From Astropecten irregularis (Eukaryota > Echinodermata > Asteroidea > Paxillosida > Astropectinidae), in NCBI GenBank assembly GCA_963971285.1, contig OZ020244.1, positions 31,620,001 through 31,684,000 of the forward strand: a DNA stretch of 64,000 nt, given 5' to 3'. The translations under genes were made by a program, and so were the position numbers. Shown here piece after piece: positions 12,254 through 23,619 of the stretch (positions are counted from its first letter, which is position 1; each line of letters begins with the position of its first letter). The notes under the pieces were generated by a model. The model was not told the DNA's origin and ran no database searches. It saw nothing but the letters and a program-made list of their open reading frames with translations.

Positions 12254-13793
12254 GCAGACCACGGATGGACACAATGACCACCTCAGCCAGCGGTAACATT
12301 CCAGACTCAGGCTAACCAGTCCCCATACCAGAGGGCCATTAAATAAACCACACAGGAATCCTACTCACCACTTTCTGCACAAAAAATAACTTTCCACATA
12401 ATCACTCCAACCTCAAAATAATGTGTCCAAGAAACATGCACAAATCAAGCCTCAAAGAAGATGATCCATGAATGATTTGCAGTGTTTATGGTGACACATG
12501 TGGGTACACACTAAGCCAAATATTTTGTTCATAGAGGGAAACAACTTTTGAGGGAAACCAGACAGTTGAAACAAAGGCCATTAACATCATAAAGAATGGG
12601 CACAGAGGGAATGAAAAACCACAGAGCTATGGATCAAGTACTTCCTGTATCCAACCATGATCCAACCATGGAGGAAGGAAATTTGGACGAAAGAACATTT
12701 GGTCGTTAAAATGGGTTTTTACCAAAGATAGTATAGCCTACTCAACCCAAAAAGGTGAAGTATCATAAATTTGGCTTTACTAAAATGGCTGCCTGGGCGT
12801 ACTAATTCATCTGGTTGTGCATGATTTTGAAAGAGTAAGTTATCTTGCACAGCTAAACTAAGGATCTTTGGTTTTTACTATGTTAATACTGTACATATAT
12901 AGGCCTACAGTACCAGTATGTAGATTTTCATTTGTGACTAAATATTGGGTTCAAAGCCAATAAAAAGCATAGTTTCGGTTTTCCAATTTAGTTTCAGAAT
13001 CAAATAAGCAGGTTTAACGGCCCTGCACTAATCGCTGAAATCCCCCATCAACAAAAATAATAATTCAGCCTAGTGAATAAATGAAGACTAGGTTGTTACA
13101 ATATCATGTATGGCTGACGTCGGGACTTTAAAAACCCCACCACTCGGCATTGTGCTGAACAGATGACCGGAAAACAAGACCACAATGGGTAGCGGATAGG
13201 ACCTGCACCACAATTGCGGAGGAATTGGTCCGAAATCAAAATTCCCAGCTTCGTTTCAGCTACACAGCCAGGCATTAACAACAAAAGTGAGTTATTAACA
13301 TAATAGGTGCCACAGGGGGGACAAAAATGGGTATGAGAACGACAATTCTCTTCTTTATGACTAGGTTTGGGTTGGGATAAATCTCAGCTGGGCGAACCAG
13401 GTTTTTGAACAAGGACCACAATACATGGATTAGGGCTCCCTGCAGTTCACACACAGAGTGATTATTGTTTAGTCCTTGCAGTCATTGTACCAAGCTGGAC
13501 CCATTGCTTCCTGTTCAGATGTTGTTTACCATACTCTAAAGAAACATGGGCATTGCCTCTGTAATACTTGAACTTTCAGACAAATATCACAATTTGTTTC
13601 AGTTTTGTTTTTCAGGTAAAACACTAAGAGTGGGGAAGTTACTGTAGGCCAAATGTTAGCCATTCATACTGTACTTCCTTAAATTTATGTAAATTCCCAA
13701 AAATTGCTAAATTTATAAATATTTTTTTTGGGTGACATTTCAGAGGATTTCACTAATCCACATACAGCATCACATGACTCGATAGTTCACCAT
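12254..13793. other. Unassigned; weak minus-strand open frame
   Basis: I see no repeat family here. The minus strand is open at 13096-13284, with a protein-like stretch (ETKLGILISDQFLRN), but it lacks a convincing acceptor and donor. I do not call it a gene. Confidence 0.3.
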
Positions 13794-13946
13794 GGGTCGA
13801 TTTCACCAAACTCATCGTAACTTACTATCAATCGCAGGACTTATCAATGAATTGCAGCCCTTCGTAGTTCGTAGGATAGGCCCCTACGATGGGTTACCCT
13901 TTGTATCTCAAGTTAGGATCGATCATGGCTTCGTGAAATCGACCCC
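13794..13946. mobile_element. M5 near-palindromic MITE
   Basis: The left end GGGTCGATTTCACCAAACTC and the right end TTCGTGAAATCGACCCC are inverted, with CTATCAATCGCAGGACTT and CTACGATGGGTTACCCTT inside. Other copies are at 16815, 21127, 43316 and 62753. Confidence 0.9.
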
Positions 13947-14312
13947 AGATGTGGTATCTTCAAGGATTGTGTTAACAATCAACCCATTTAGGTTTTGCTC
14001 AGCATACATGTGCAGGTTACCAACCAAAATGCCATACGATGTATTACTGCTGCCAACTGGTTCTCGGCTGATTTTTAAACAGCATGAAAAAAAAAAAAAA
14101 AAGTTCAGAGATATTTTCCGGAAAGTAGATCTCTGGAGCTGGGCCATGATAAACAATGCTGTGCATAAAAAGTGAAGGTACAAGGTAAATTATTACATGG
14201 CCTGCCATTGTATGATGTATGACTGTCAGTGTATCATCCAATGTGAATAATTAATGAAGCTCAGGCAACTCATCAAGACCTATAAATGACTGTGCGTTTG
14301 TATTAATCAGAC

Positions 14313-14630
14313 TTAAAGGTACAGTACAGGATTGGTAACATACCCAAACAGAAATGTTCACAGATTGACGTATAACTTTCAGGGTATGGTGATGGTGCCG
14401 GTAAAAATTTGTATTCATCCAGAAATTAGTCAAACCATGGAAGTAAAATCTTGTAATGAGATCAAAACAATTCTTTATGTTTTATATAAGAAAAATTTAG
14501 TCGGGTTTTCGCTATTTTCTTGTGACTCAGATTTTTACAGATCTATTATTTTGTGTATTATGTACATGTTGGATCAGACAAAGTGTGAGTGCTGTTCTGT
14601 GACCTTTACCAATCATATATGATACCTTTC
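14313..14630. mobile_element. M2/M1 chimeric element
   Basis: It starts TTAAAGGTACAGTACAGGATTGG, but the next about 80 bp (CAGAAATGTTCACAGATT, GGGTATGGTGATGGTG) match the reverse complement of the M1 right half. The far end resembles M2 (CTGTGACCTTTACCAATCAT). The two families therefore share or have exchanged segments. The right TTAA is decayed. Confidence 0.75.
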
Positions 14631-15374
14631 AACAATATTAACATGTTATTGTTAAATGGCTCACGATGTTGGCTGAAAGGTAGGCTATATTAGCGACGTT
14701 TCGGCTGCAGACTGCTAGCCTTTTTCAAGCTGAAGAGTGAAGAAGATACTTCTCAATGATATACTTATATCTGTGTTTGGTTTGCCAATTTGTTGCCACG
14801 GTATTCCATTCCAAATGTACACATACTTTAAACAAATCACAAAACGAGGAAGATACTGGTAAAAGCTTGACTCCAACACTCCAATAGTTTATGGAGGGAA
14901 TGGAGTCCTGACCAAAAATAATGCAATTTAAGCACTGGCAGTTTGATTGTTCTTGAATGTCCTAGGCTGTGAAACAATCCCAAGCACATGTGGTAGAGCT
15001 TAATCTTGTGATAAAACTGGTAGGGCCTAGTAGTCTGTATCCCATACAGGTGTTAGTGTCATTTCAAAGTTTAATAATGTGCTGCATGCGTGCCCATCTA
15101 AGGCATGCTGAGTTGTTTCTAGTATAACGTGGTGGAAGCGTAACTAATCCGTTGCAGGATTACTTTGCCATCTTGGGAGCTGCAGGGCTTGACGTTTCCT
15201 CTTAAAGGGGCCTGGCAAATTGTTTGCCTCGGCAAAGGAACTTGCTGTGACGATGAGAGGAAGTAACGTGTCTAGTGGAACATTTGTAGAAGGAGTGAAA
15301 AGAATAATAATATGACTAGGGGCACTAAGGCAATCACCTCCATTGTTGCCTCTGTGTGAAATTTCCTGCCCTAG

Positions 15375-15740
15375 GGCCCAGTCTTGGGATACACTGGTGG
15401 TATACACTTCATAAGAATGACAGACTCCTTGATGACCGACGGCCAGGTGGTAACGCCATCTGACGGTTCATCATGTTCATTACAAATGAAGAACTCCCCC
15501 CTCCCTACTTCTGCCGAGGACGGCACACAGTTGGCAATCATTACTTCCCATTCATTCATCCCTATGACATCAAGGAGGCCTGCATCCACGGATGATGAGA
15601 TCCCGCTGATAAGCTCTGGACATGATGAAGATGATGATGATGATGATGGTAATGATGATGCTCACCAAGGACGGCAGAAAACGGCCGTCTTCAGTCGATT
15701 GAACGACGGCCGCATCCTCAGAACCACATCAATTCAATGA
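15375..15740 (+). CDS. Candidate terminal exon, acidic-tail protein
   Basis: A good plus-strand acceptor (TTTCCTGCCCTAG, ending 15374) opens a phase-0 frame of 121 codons to TGA at 15738-15740; the frame is closed by TAG exactly at the acceptor. The peptide is S/T/P-rich. It contains DDEIPLIS, which fits an acidic di-leucine sorting signal, then a run of aspartates from a (GAT)n tract, and ends RLNDGRILRTTSIQ. This would suit a cytoplasmic tail or disordered C-terminus. The minus strand is also open over most of it and has two splice-like motifs, so the strand is not certain. No upstream exon was identified and I do not recognise the protein. Confidence 0.4.
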   Translation, partial: GPVLGYTGGIHFIRMTDSLMTDGQVVTPSDGSSCSLQMKNSPLPTSAEDGTQLAIITSHSFIPMTSRRPASTDDEIPLISSGHDEDDDDDDGNDDAHQGRQKTAVFSRLNDGRILRTTSIQ

Positions 15741-16261
15741 GCATTTAAATTACATACATGCCTTGGTAGCTGTCATCACTGTGGATTTTTCCGAACCAAA
15801 ATGAAAGCGTCCGTGCCTGTTATTTTTTTCCCGCTCGGAGTTTTAAGGTGAAAATTAAACTTGTAAGATAATTGATGAGTTATGGGGCTTTAAAGAAAGC
15901 AAGAAATTAGATTTCATCCACTGACAGCCTGGGTGTGTGCAATGTGCGGTCGGGGTATTTTATTTGATCTATGAAAGCACACTGGTAATCCCATCAAAGC
16001 ACCAATTTATCATCATTTCAGTTTGGTGCCAACAAAATCATCTGATGAAAACATGTGCTCAGTATTACTAAAGTACATTACATTATGCAAACATTTGAAA
16101 TCTCTGAGTCCTAGAAATCAAAGCAAACTCAAAATTCAGATCATGTTTTACCGCATGTAAAAATGTGTCAATGACAACCAATTTGTCTGATTCAGTTAAT
16201 CTGGAACATGAGCTAGATTTGACTGTTGACAGTGCAATTCCTTTCAGTTCTTTCTCCTTTC

Positions 16262-16745
16262 TTAAAGGCAGTATCATACTTTGGTAGGAAACCAAAACAG
16301 AAATCTTCACAAATTTACCTATAATTTACAGGGTATAAAGATAGTGGTGGTAGAAGCACACCGTTAAAATGTTTCTGCTTTAAATGCTGTACAGTAAAAC
16401 CAGTGCCCAAATTTTTTTTTTGATCTTTTAAAGGTCTATCAAAAAAAAAGAGGTCAATACAAGTAATAAACTGCTGCAAACTGCTCATCGGCCACAATGA
16501 CCTGAAATATATCAAATGCAGGATCCTGTTAGGATCAAAACGCATCAGGCCCTCCTAACTTTAAGCAAAAATAAAATAGAAAATACTTAAGAAATATTGT
16601 GGCAGTTTTTCACTGTTTTCTCAAAAAGTGGGCACCGCATGGGAGTGAAATTTTCACAGATGGCTGTGACTGATATTTTCCTTGATATGTTTGCCCATAA
16701 ATGTGTATTTCTTTGACAAAAACCAAAGTATGATATTACCTTTAA
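16262..16745 (-). mobile_element. M1 element interrupted by M6
   Basis: TTAA flanks both ends (16262-16265, 16742-16745), with ends AGGCAGTATCATACTTTGG and CCAAAGTATGATATTACCT. The centre is split by an M6 element at about 16450-16567, so M1 was in place first. Confidence 0.92.
16450..16567. mobile_element. M6 element nested in M1
   Basis: It starts GAGGTCAATACAAGTAATAA, continues with CTGCTCATCGGCCACAATGA and AGGATCCTGTTAGGATC, and ends GGCCCTCCTAACTTTAAGC. The same sequence stands alone at 57718-57875. Confidence 0.88.
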
Positions 16746-16814
16746 AAGCGCATCTAGACTAGAGACATCTTTGCTTGTGATATGCGCTCTATATCATTAT
16801 TATTAGGCTATACA

Positions 16815-16960
16815 GGGGTCGATTTCACCATTGAACTCATCGCAACTTACTATTAATCGTAGGACTGCATTGCAGCCCAACGTAGGATAGGCCCCCTACG
16901 ATGAGTTATCCTTCGTAACTCATGTCACGATCGATCGTAGGGCTTCATGAAATTGACCCC
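16815..16960. mobile_element. M5 near-palindromic MITE
   Basis: Ends GGGGTCGATTTCACCA and TTCATGAAATTGACCCC. It lies about 70 bp from the right end of the M1 copy. Confidence 0.9.
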
Positions 16961-17640
16961 TCGTGACTTGGCTTAAAGGGTGCCTGAACTGCACACAGTC
17001 CCATGTGTGGTGAGCGGTACCCTACCACTACACCTTCCACCGGGACTCAGTCTCAGACATCCTTTTACTCATTCTCGCTGACCGGGACAAATTAAACAAA
17101 ACAGTCCATAAAATAAAACATGTGGCTGAACCTGAGAGGAAAGACTGACCCCTAAGCATTTCCTACATATACTTGAGGGTCAACAGCCGGGGCACTGGGG
17201 CTCAGAATACCCACCAGACTGCCAAACCAAATCCGGTGATTCAAATCACTAGATCTGCTCTAGCGATTTCCCCAAGTCGCTATGTCCTGCGATTTATTTC
17301 CTGGGCCCTGACCTACTGTAACTAGTCATTTCTTTCCTATGAAACTTTAACAAGGCTTGCCCTAGTATGCCATTATCTAACACTTCACAGAACTACATGG
17401 ATTTAAAGATGGCACGAAGTATATTCATCAAAGTCAATTCATCAATGTCAATTGGACTATTGATCCAGTCCAGACAGTTTGTGGTAGAAAGGGAGGGAAA
17501 AACAATGGTACGTGACATTCTTAATATTACGTATTCAGAATTTTAGATTTCCATACAGAAACCAGCTAAATCTGCTTCCCAAACTAGGAGCGACTAAAAT
17601 ATATTTGTATCGCTAAAAGCGGCTATCCATATAAATACTA
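16961..17640. other. No feature seen
   Basis: I see neither a repeat family nor an exon with consistent signals. TAGCGACTTG/AGTCGCTA-like words near 17250-17290 and 17590-17625 suggest a decayed inverted repeat. Confidence 0.3.
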
Positions 17641-18704
17641 AGGTTGTCGTCGGCACGATTTTTTCCTGTCGACAGGTCGGTACATTGGAGTTACCGACGT
17701 CGACATGTGTCGACAGAAAGCTGTATGAAAATTGGGTCCGAAAATGTTCGTCCAAAACGGAAAATAAGCTTATATAAAACTGATTAAACTCTTAATATAA
17801 AAACACATATCCAACTTACGTTATGCATCATGTAACAGAAAGTGCGTTTATTGATATTTCTAATAAATCTTATTATCCAAAATGGAGCTATAGTGTCACT
17901 GTGTTCAATGTCATTGTCATTTCAACAACTTCCATGGCACGGCACTTTCAACCGCCGACGCCATATTGCCATTTGTTGTTAAAACTTGTTTATCTGCGTG
18001 ACTGCGGCCGCCAAAGTGCTCACTTCCGGGTTCGGGGTTTCCCGATTTTGAAGCCGGGGAATTCCGCAAAGGTTGGTCATTAATACTCATTATTTTCGCT
18101 TCGGGTAACCGGGTTAACTTATTTCCGATATTATTATATTTATATTAACTTTTTTTCAAGTTTACTCTTTGTCTTTACTAAGTATTTGTAATATTATTTT
18201 CACGCACGCAAGCTTTTTCATTGGTTGTTGATGACATCATCGCCATGCGGTGAGTTTGCAGCATGTCAACCCAGGCACGTACGTACGTGTGGACATAGCG
18301 CTACACGGGTCACGCACGGCCGGTACGGCTTGTTGTTGCAATGTTGTTGCGTAGCGAACTGGCATTGCACGTGTACAAATGTCAAAACTTCGATACAATG
18401 TATGTAAACCACTTGACTGCGGGACTTCCCGCTGGATTTATATATGCTTATATTGCTTTCAAACACATAAGGACTACTTTCTGGAATATATATTACGGCC
18501 ATAAAACCGCATGGGGAACTGAATATCGTTATAACTGGTAAGCTTTTGTAGGCTTTTGAAGGGGCTGCTGTGCCTTTTTTCTGCTTCATATTTTTTTTTT
18601 CTCATTTCTGTCGCCATGACGGCAGCTATGTCGACAAACTCGACAGGCTGAGAAATTCACTTTGTCGACAGAGCTGTCGACAGAAGCCCTGTCGACGACA
18701 ACCT
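17641..18704. mobile_element. TA-flanked element rich in GTCGAC
   Basis: The left end AGGTTGTCGTCGGCACG and the right end CTGTCGACGACAACCT are inverted and flanked by TA on each side (17639-17640, 18705-18706). GTCGACA and TGTCGAC palindromes cluster within about 70 bp of each end, as subterminal transposase sites often do. The 1064-bp element has no long transposase frame. The middle is CpG-rich (GCGGCCGC, ACGTACGTACGT) and contains CACTTCCGGG, an ETS-like site. A Tc1/mariner-like non-autonomous element fits the TA target; that class assignment is inference. Confidence 0.75.
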
Positions 18705-19113
18705 TAATAAATACCATAAATAATAGTGGTATCGTTTGTTTTAAAGCAGAGTAGTATTATAATATCCATGACCAGTTGACAGTTACACAACTATCAATGC
18801 CAATTTTGGTATTTATGTACGTAAACAATATAGCATTACTCTGTACAATATAAAAATGGGATTTATTACACTGCTCAGACAGCCAGCAACTTTGATGACA
18901 AACAACTTACATTTTCCTGCCAGTCTCTTGCAAAGAATATTTCTAGACTCAATGCCTTCCAAGAAACGAAACCAGGAAAAACAAAGATATCATCACCCAA
19001 CCGCACACTTCAAAAATGTGGTTTACATGTATGTGGTAATGGCAAATCACTAGAGAACTGGGGCACATAAAAGTGCCTACTATGGTTAAAACTATTATTA
19101 AACAGTGCCCTAC

Positions 19114-19233
19114 CTGTGTGCAGTCTGTCCCGCTTTTAGAGGTGGAGGTCAAAGTTGACGGAGGACTTGACAATCCACAGCTGCCAAACTGGTCCAACGT
19201 AATCTCGGCCAGCAGACCCACAGCTCCAGACAT
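19114..19233 (-). CDS. Start exon of a small unknown gene
   Basis: ATG at 19231-19233 has A at -3 and an in-frame TGA three codons upstream, so it looks like a true start. The frame runs 40 codons to a good donor (ACACAG|GTAGGG) in phase 0. The peptide begins MSGAVGLLAEITLDQFGSCG and is then serine/threonine-rich, ending SGTDCTQ. Phase 0 matches the terminal exon at 8971-9096. The plus strand is also open and has a CAG acceptor-like site at the same boundary, but it lacks a good donor. I do not recognise the family. Confidence 0.5.
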
Positions 19234-19644
19234 GGTTCAGATGATCGTCCCCGCTGCACTCAAGATGTCTGTCTTGGGTTGGCCCTCCTCAGTTTATCCT
19301 GCTGCAATGCAGTGCAGGCTCTCTGCAACATCAATGTATTATCATCACCTACATGTGGCCTCCCCTACAGTGTAGAATAACAAGAATGTACTTTGAAAAG
19401 AGAGCACACAAAGTCCATAGACTATAGATAGATCATGTATACATGTACAATAGTTCATGTACAATAACATTCATGAGCACATGTACCCAACCATGATTAC
19501 AAATTCTTTAACACAAAACATATCAAAGTTAGCTGTAGATTAATGTGTCGACTAATATGTAGCCCAATATGTTAAAACTGCTCATCAACCAAAATAATGA
19601 CCTGAAGCCTATACCGGTAATGCTTTGGAGGGACAGAACCGTCT

Positions 19645-19890
19645 GGGGCCAATTTCACGGCGCTGCTTAGCACAAACATTTGCTAAGCATGACATTTCAG
19701 TCTTAATTAAAACAGGGTTTAATGAACAACCAAATTTCCATGTGTTGTGTATCGTTTGTGATTGTTCTTTGGCTGTTGTTGACTGACCATGAACATTAAT
19801 ACAAATTTTTTAACACTGCTTTGTTTTATTGGGCAAGACATTTTTGTGCTAAGCAAATTTGTGTGCTTAGCAGCGTGAAATTTGCCCCTG
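19645..19890. mobile_element. M3 element, diverged
   Basis: Ends GGGGCCAATTTCACGG and AGCAGCGTGAAATTTGCCCC. The interior GTGTTGTGTATCGTTTGTG and GGCTGTTG match the other M3 copies in reverse orientation. About 70 bp of M6-like sequence (CTGCTCATCAACCAAAATAA) lies immediately to its left. Confidence 0.85.
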
Positions 19891-20579
19891 ACGTTTCAAT
19901 CATATATCAATCCTAGCAGGATCATTCTCAAACTCAAAGGCTAACTTTTTTTTATCAATGTGAACATTGTAGAGTGCCCTTTAGTCACTTGACAGAATGC
20001 TGCAAGCGCGAAATACTTGAAGAGACAAGGACATTTGTCCACTGTGATGTCCACTTCAAGGGCCACTAACGAAAACAAAATGCACAGTATACAATACATT
20101 GGGGGCATTTGATGGTCAGCAAGGCTGAGACCACACAGTCAATGACAGCCTGGAAGGTCCTTCAGAAATTTTTGGAAAAAGCGAAAAACCTTAAAGTTTA
20201 TTTTGATACAAAATAAATCAGCCACCTAATGATGTACAGACCTGTGTGCAAACAGTACCAAAACAGTGAACTGCAGCACTTGAGTTTTACAAGGAACTTT
20301 CTACTTTCTGAACATTGACCCCGATGGACCCATGAAGCCCCATTCTACGACTTATTATGAGGTTACTGTGAAAAGACCTTTAGTTCTCAGTCCTTTGTGT
20401 ACATGACATGTGTGTACAATGTTACAATGTGCAGTACATGCATGGTTAGGGAATTTACATCAAACTATTACAATGTACATTATTTGTATTTTGGTGAAGA
20501 CAAACTTTATAAATAAAATTATACAAATTTTGCAACATTATTAAATTTTTAAAAACAATTCAAAGTTCTGTGTCATTAA

Positions 20580-20714
20580 GTCCACGTGCAGGTGCACTTC
20601 GATGTTGACCAGTGCATCAGTACCGCACCAGACTGAACACGGCCGGGTGAGGGTTCACCTTTCTGTAATCTGTAAACAGCCGCCAGGTCAACATCGAAGT
20701 GTGCCTACGCGTGG
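20580..20714. mobile_element. Hairpin inverted repeat
   Basis: The left arm GTCCACGTGCAGGTGCACTT, extended by CGATGTTGACC, is matched by the right arm GGTCAACATCGAAGTGTGCC ending GCGTGGAC. Arms are about 32 bp around a loop of about 70 bp. I recognise no other copy in the window. Confidence 0.8.
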
Positions 20715-21126
20715 ACTCTGATGCTCAGAATAGTGCATTGCTGCAGTAATGAATGGCGTAAGAAAAAGAGGCAACAATTTCATGAAAACGAAGGACTGCA
20801 GAAGCCCCAAATTTATGGATTTATGATTTTCTTGTGCGAGTTAATGCCCTAGAGAGATATGGGATTCGTAGGAAAATGTGCCCCCCAGTTTTTCATTGGA
20901 CGTGAGTAGGGCCAAGAATACGGAGTGTGCGGATTAGACTTCCCTAGTATTAGTAATGGGGCTAGTAACACTAACATACCATAGGCCAACACTCAACAGT
21001 CAGTGCAGTGAAACTTTCACTGAAAGTGACAAAAACATTTTAAAGCACACAATAATAATTTGTCGTACACAATAGGCCTGCATAATATACCACGTTAAAA
21101 TTAGAATTTAAGAACGTAAAGACCTG

Positions 21127-21295
21127 TGGTCGTTTTCACGAAGCCCTACGATCAATCGTAACTCGAGTTACGAAGGATAACCCATTGTATGTGTCCTCCG
21201 TAGTCGTAGGACTGCAATGCATCAAAAGGTTTATCCATCAAAAGTCCTGCAATTGATAGTAAGTTACGTTGACTGTTTGGTGAAAATCGACCCCT
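21127..21295. mobile_element. M5 near-palindromic MITE
   Basis: GGTCGTTTTCACGAAGCCCT on the left and TTGGTGAAAATCGACCCC on the right, with TCGTAACTCGAGTTACGA at the core of the left arm. Confidence 0.88.
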
Positions 21296-21412
21296 GGTCA
21301 TCAATACAGACAATAGATTACGATAAAAGTGCACTAAATGTTAACGCAGTGGACCCAGTCATTAGTTACTAAATTAGTGGTTTCACAACAACAATAATGC
21401 CAGTAAAAGGGT

Positions 21413-21565
21413 TATCCTGGGTTTTAGGGGCCTAAATTATGACAGTGTGATATGCTGGGATGAGTTGGCTTAAGTTAGCGACCTCTAGGCCTACATAATT
21501 TAGGCACCTAAAACCATGGAGGTAGAAATTGTCTATTTCTACCTCCATGCTAAAACCCAGGATTA
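21413..21565. mobile_element. Nested hairpin inverted repeat
   Basis: Outer arms TATCCTGGGTTTTAG and CTAAAACCCAGGATTA enclose a second inverted pair (GGGGCCTAAATTATG / CATAATTTAGGCACC) and a third palindrome (CATGGAGGTAGAAAT / ATTTCTACCTCCATG). Confidence 0.8.
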
Positions 21566-22134
21566 CCAGTAAAAGTAGTTTACAGCTGCACAAGATCTAC
21601 TTACGTTTCCCGGAAAATTAAAACTCGTTGGTGGTGCCTGGCCGGCCAAGAGTTGCAGCTGTTGACAGAAATTAGCTAACAAACCAGCTAAAGTCAGCTC
21701 CGTAATGCAGCAGAAACTCAGTCAGGAGATTGTGATCCAACGTGTGATGTCCTGAATCGAACCTTGGGGAGCTGTCATTTCACACACATGGCCTATCGGT
21801 GCTGACTCACTCACTTTCAAGAGGTTTTCTTCTTAGACATGTTTAGGAATTAGGAGGACGAAGTAATAATTTACATCCTACCGCAAGTTGATATTTTATT
21901 ATTGTCCTCAAAGCTTCGCGCAGTCCGCTGCATGAGTCGAGTCGTCCAAAACTTTCCTGTATAGTTTAGTGCATGCACCAGACGTGACACCAGCGGTCGA
22001 CATTGTACACTGTTCCAATCAGCCATGCGCAGGGAACCAGTGGAAAAGTTCACTTTTGTGGAGCTGTAAATAGCGCCCTCTACAGCTCTTTTGTTGACAG
22101 AGTTAGTGATTTCAATTCAGCGCGCTGTTTTTGA

Positions 22135-22937
22135 TTAAAAAATATCATACTTTGGTTTTTGTCAAAGAAATACAGATTAAGGCAAAAACGTCAAGGACGA
22201 TACAGTAATAGTCATCTGTGAAAATATCAGTCCCATACGGTGCCCAATTTTCGTCAGGTTTTTAAGTTTTATTCCAGTGATTGTGATTTTAATTTAAATG
22301 AATTTCTAATCCACTGTAATTTTTTGTATTTTAAAATGCATTTTAAATGAGTCTTAACTTGTGTTTAATCAAGGTTTCTGATCAACCGTAAAATAATTGT
22401 GTGTTTATTCTAAATTTATTTCCAATGAGTCTGAATGTGTATTTTAATTAATGTTTCTGCAGGATTCACCTTAGATTTTAATTATTCTAAATGTTTTTCT
22501 AATGAGTGTTAGCTTAATGTGTAGTATTATTAATAATTGTTTTCTGAAATATTTTAAATGACCCTTAATGTACTATTATGTTTTATGATCATGATATTAA
22601 CTTACTTTGTAAAGCGCATTGAGATTTTATTTTTAATGATGTAATGCGCTATATAAAAATAAACTATTATATATTATTACAGTATTATTACTTTTTGAGA
22701 AAACAGTGAAAAACGGCCACAGTATTTTTTAAGTCTATTCTCTAGATCTTTTATGCTTGATCTTTTAAAAGATCAAAAAGATTTTCGGTCGTTGTTTACC
22801 AATTTCTAGATAAATACACCATTTCAGGCGGATAAATTTTAACGGTATGTTTCTCCCACCACCATCTTCATACCCCTAGCAACCTGTAAGTTATTGGTAA
22901 ATCTGTCAACATTTCTGTTTTGGTTTCTTACCAAAGA
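22135..22937 (+). mobile_element. M1 element split by an insertion
   Basis: The left part runs from TTAA at 22135 through CATACTTTGGTTTTTGTC to GGTGCCCA; the right part resumes at CTTTTTGAGAAAACAG near 22690 and ends in a decayed TTTCTTACCAAAG. About 440 bp of foreign sequence lies between them. Confidence 0.88.
22252..22688. mobile_element. Insertion in M1 with retroelement-like tail
   Basis: The insert is A/T-rich. Near its end are AAAGCGCATTGAGATTTT and GTAATGCGCTATATAAAA followed by ATAAACTATTATATATT. That tail resembles the 3' ends of non-LTR elements or SINEs of many marine animals (established in general, not checked here). No coding region remains. Confidence 0.55.
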
Positions 22938-23309
22938 ACATCATCAGTAAAAACAAAATAATACATTAAACTGAATGTAATAGTTATGATACTATAAAAT
23001 GAATTACAACGTAGTAGCATTTTGTTTGTTGCAGCCTTCGATTTCTGGTCGAAAGCAATGTTTTCCTTGGCAGAGAAACTCAGGGACCGACAAATCCATC
23101 GAATGATTGATTAATAAATAAAATTGCACAGGATATGATGTGATCGAATTATAATCGGTTGAGGATCGATACTATATCCAAACAAAAATAATGATAGGCC
23201 TACATTCTACCGGCGATTATTGAGGCTATACACGTGATATATCATAAATAAATATGACTTTATATTATTGTTATAAACAAACAATTTTGCAGTCAGGAAA
23301 AATGCATTG

Positions 23310-23525
23310 TGAGCACTATAGGCTTGAGGCTAGATTTGGGATTATTAATTCGCTACCCAAATTTTGTATCCTAAATCAAATGAAGGACTTGAAATACAGG
23401 GCGACGGAAGCTGCAGCTTTTCATCGGCTTCTTCATAATGACACAATCCCTTCGTTTCATGTTGTATGCCTCAAATTACAAAGGCGGTATTGAAAGAAGT
23501 TCCAAGCCAAACCTCAAGTCTTGTG
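23310..23525. mobile_element. M8 element
   Basis: CTTGAGGCTAGATTTGGGA at the left and CCAAGCCAAACCTCAAG at the right are inverted. The interior TGTATCCTAAATCAAATG and CAATCCCTTCGTTT match 27764 and 37478. Confidence 0.82.
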
Positions 23526-23619
23526 ATCATAAAGGCCCCGTGACAACAGCAATCGTACTACCGCCCTCTTTCGGTGAAGTCCACAAAGAATTTCGAGACT
23601 TGGAGGAATAAACACATGG

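Noticed and set aside
13096..13284. Minus-strand frame ETKLGILISDQF...
   Set aside because: It is protein-like by eye but lacks a credible acceptor and donor pair.
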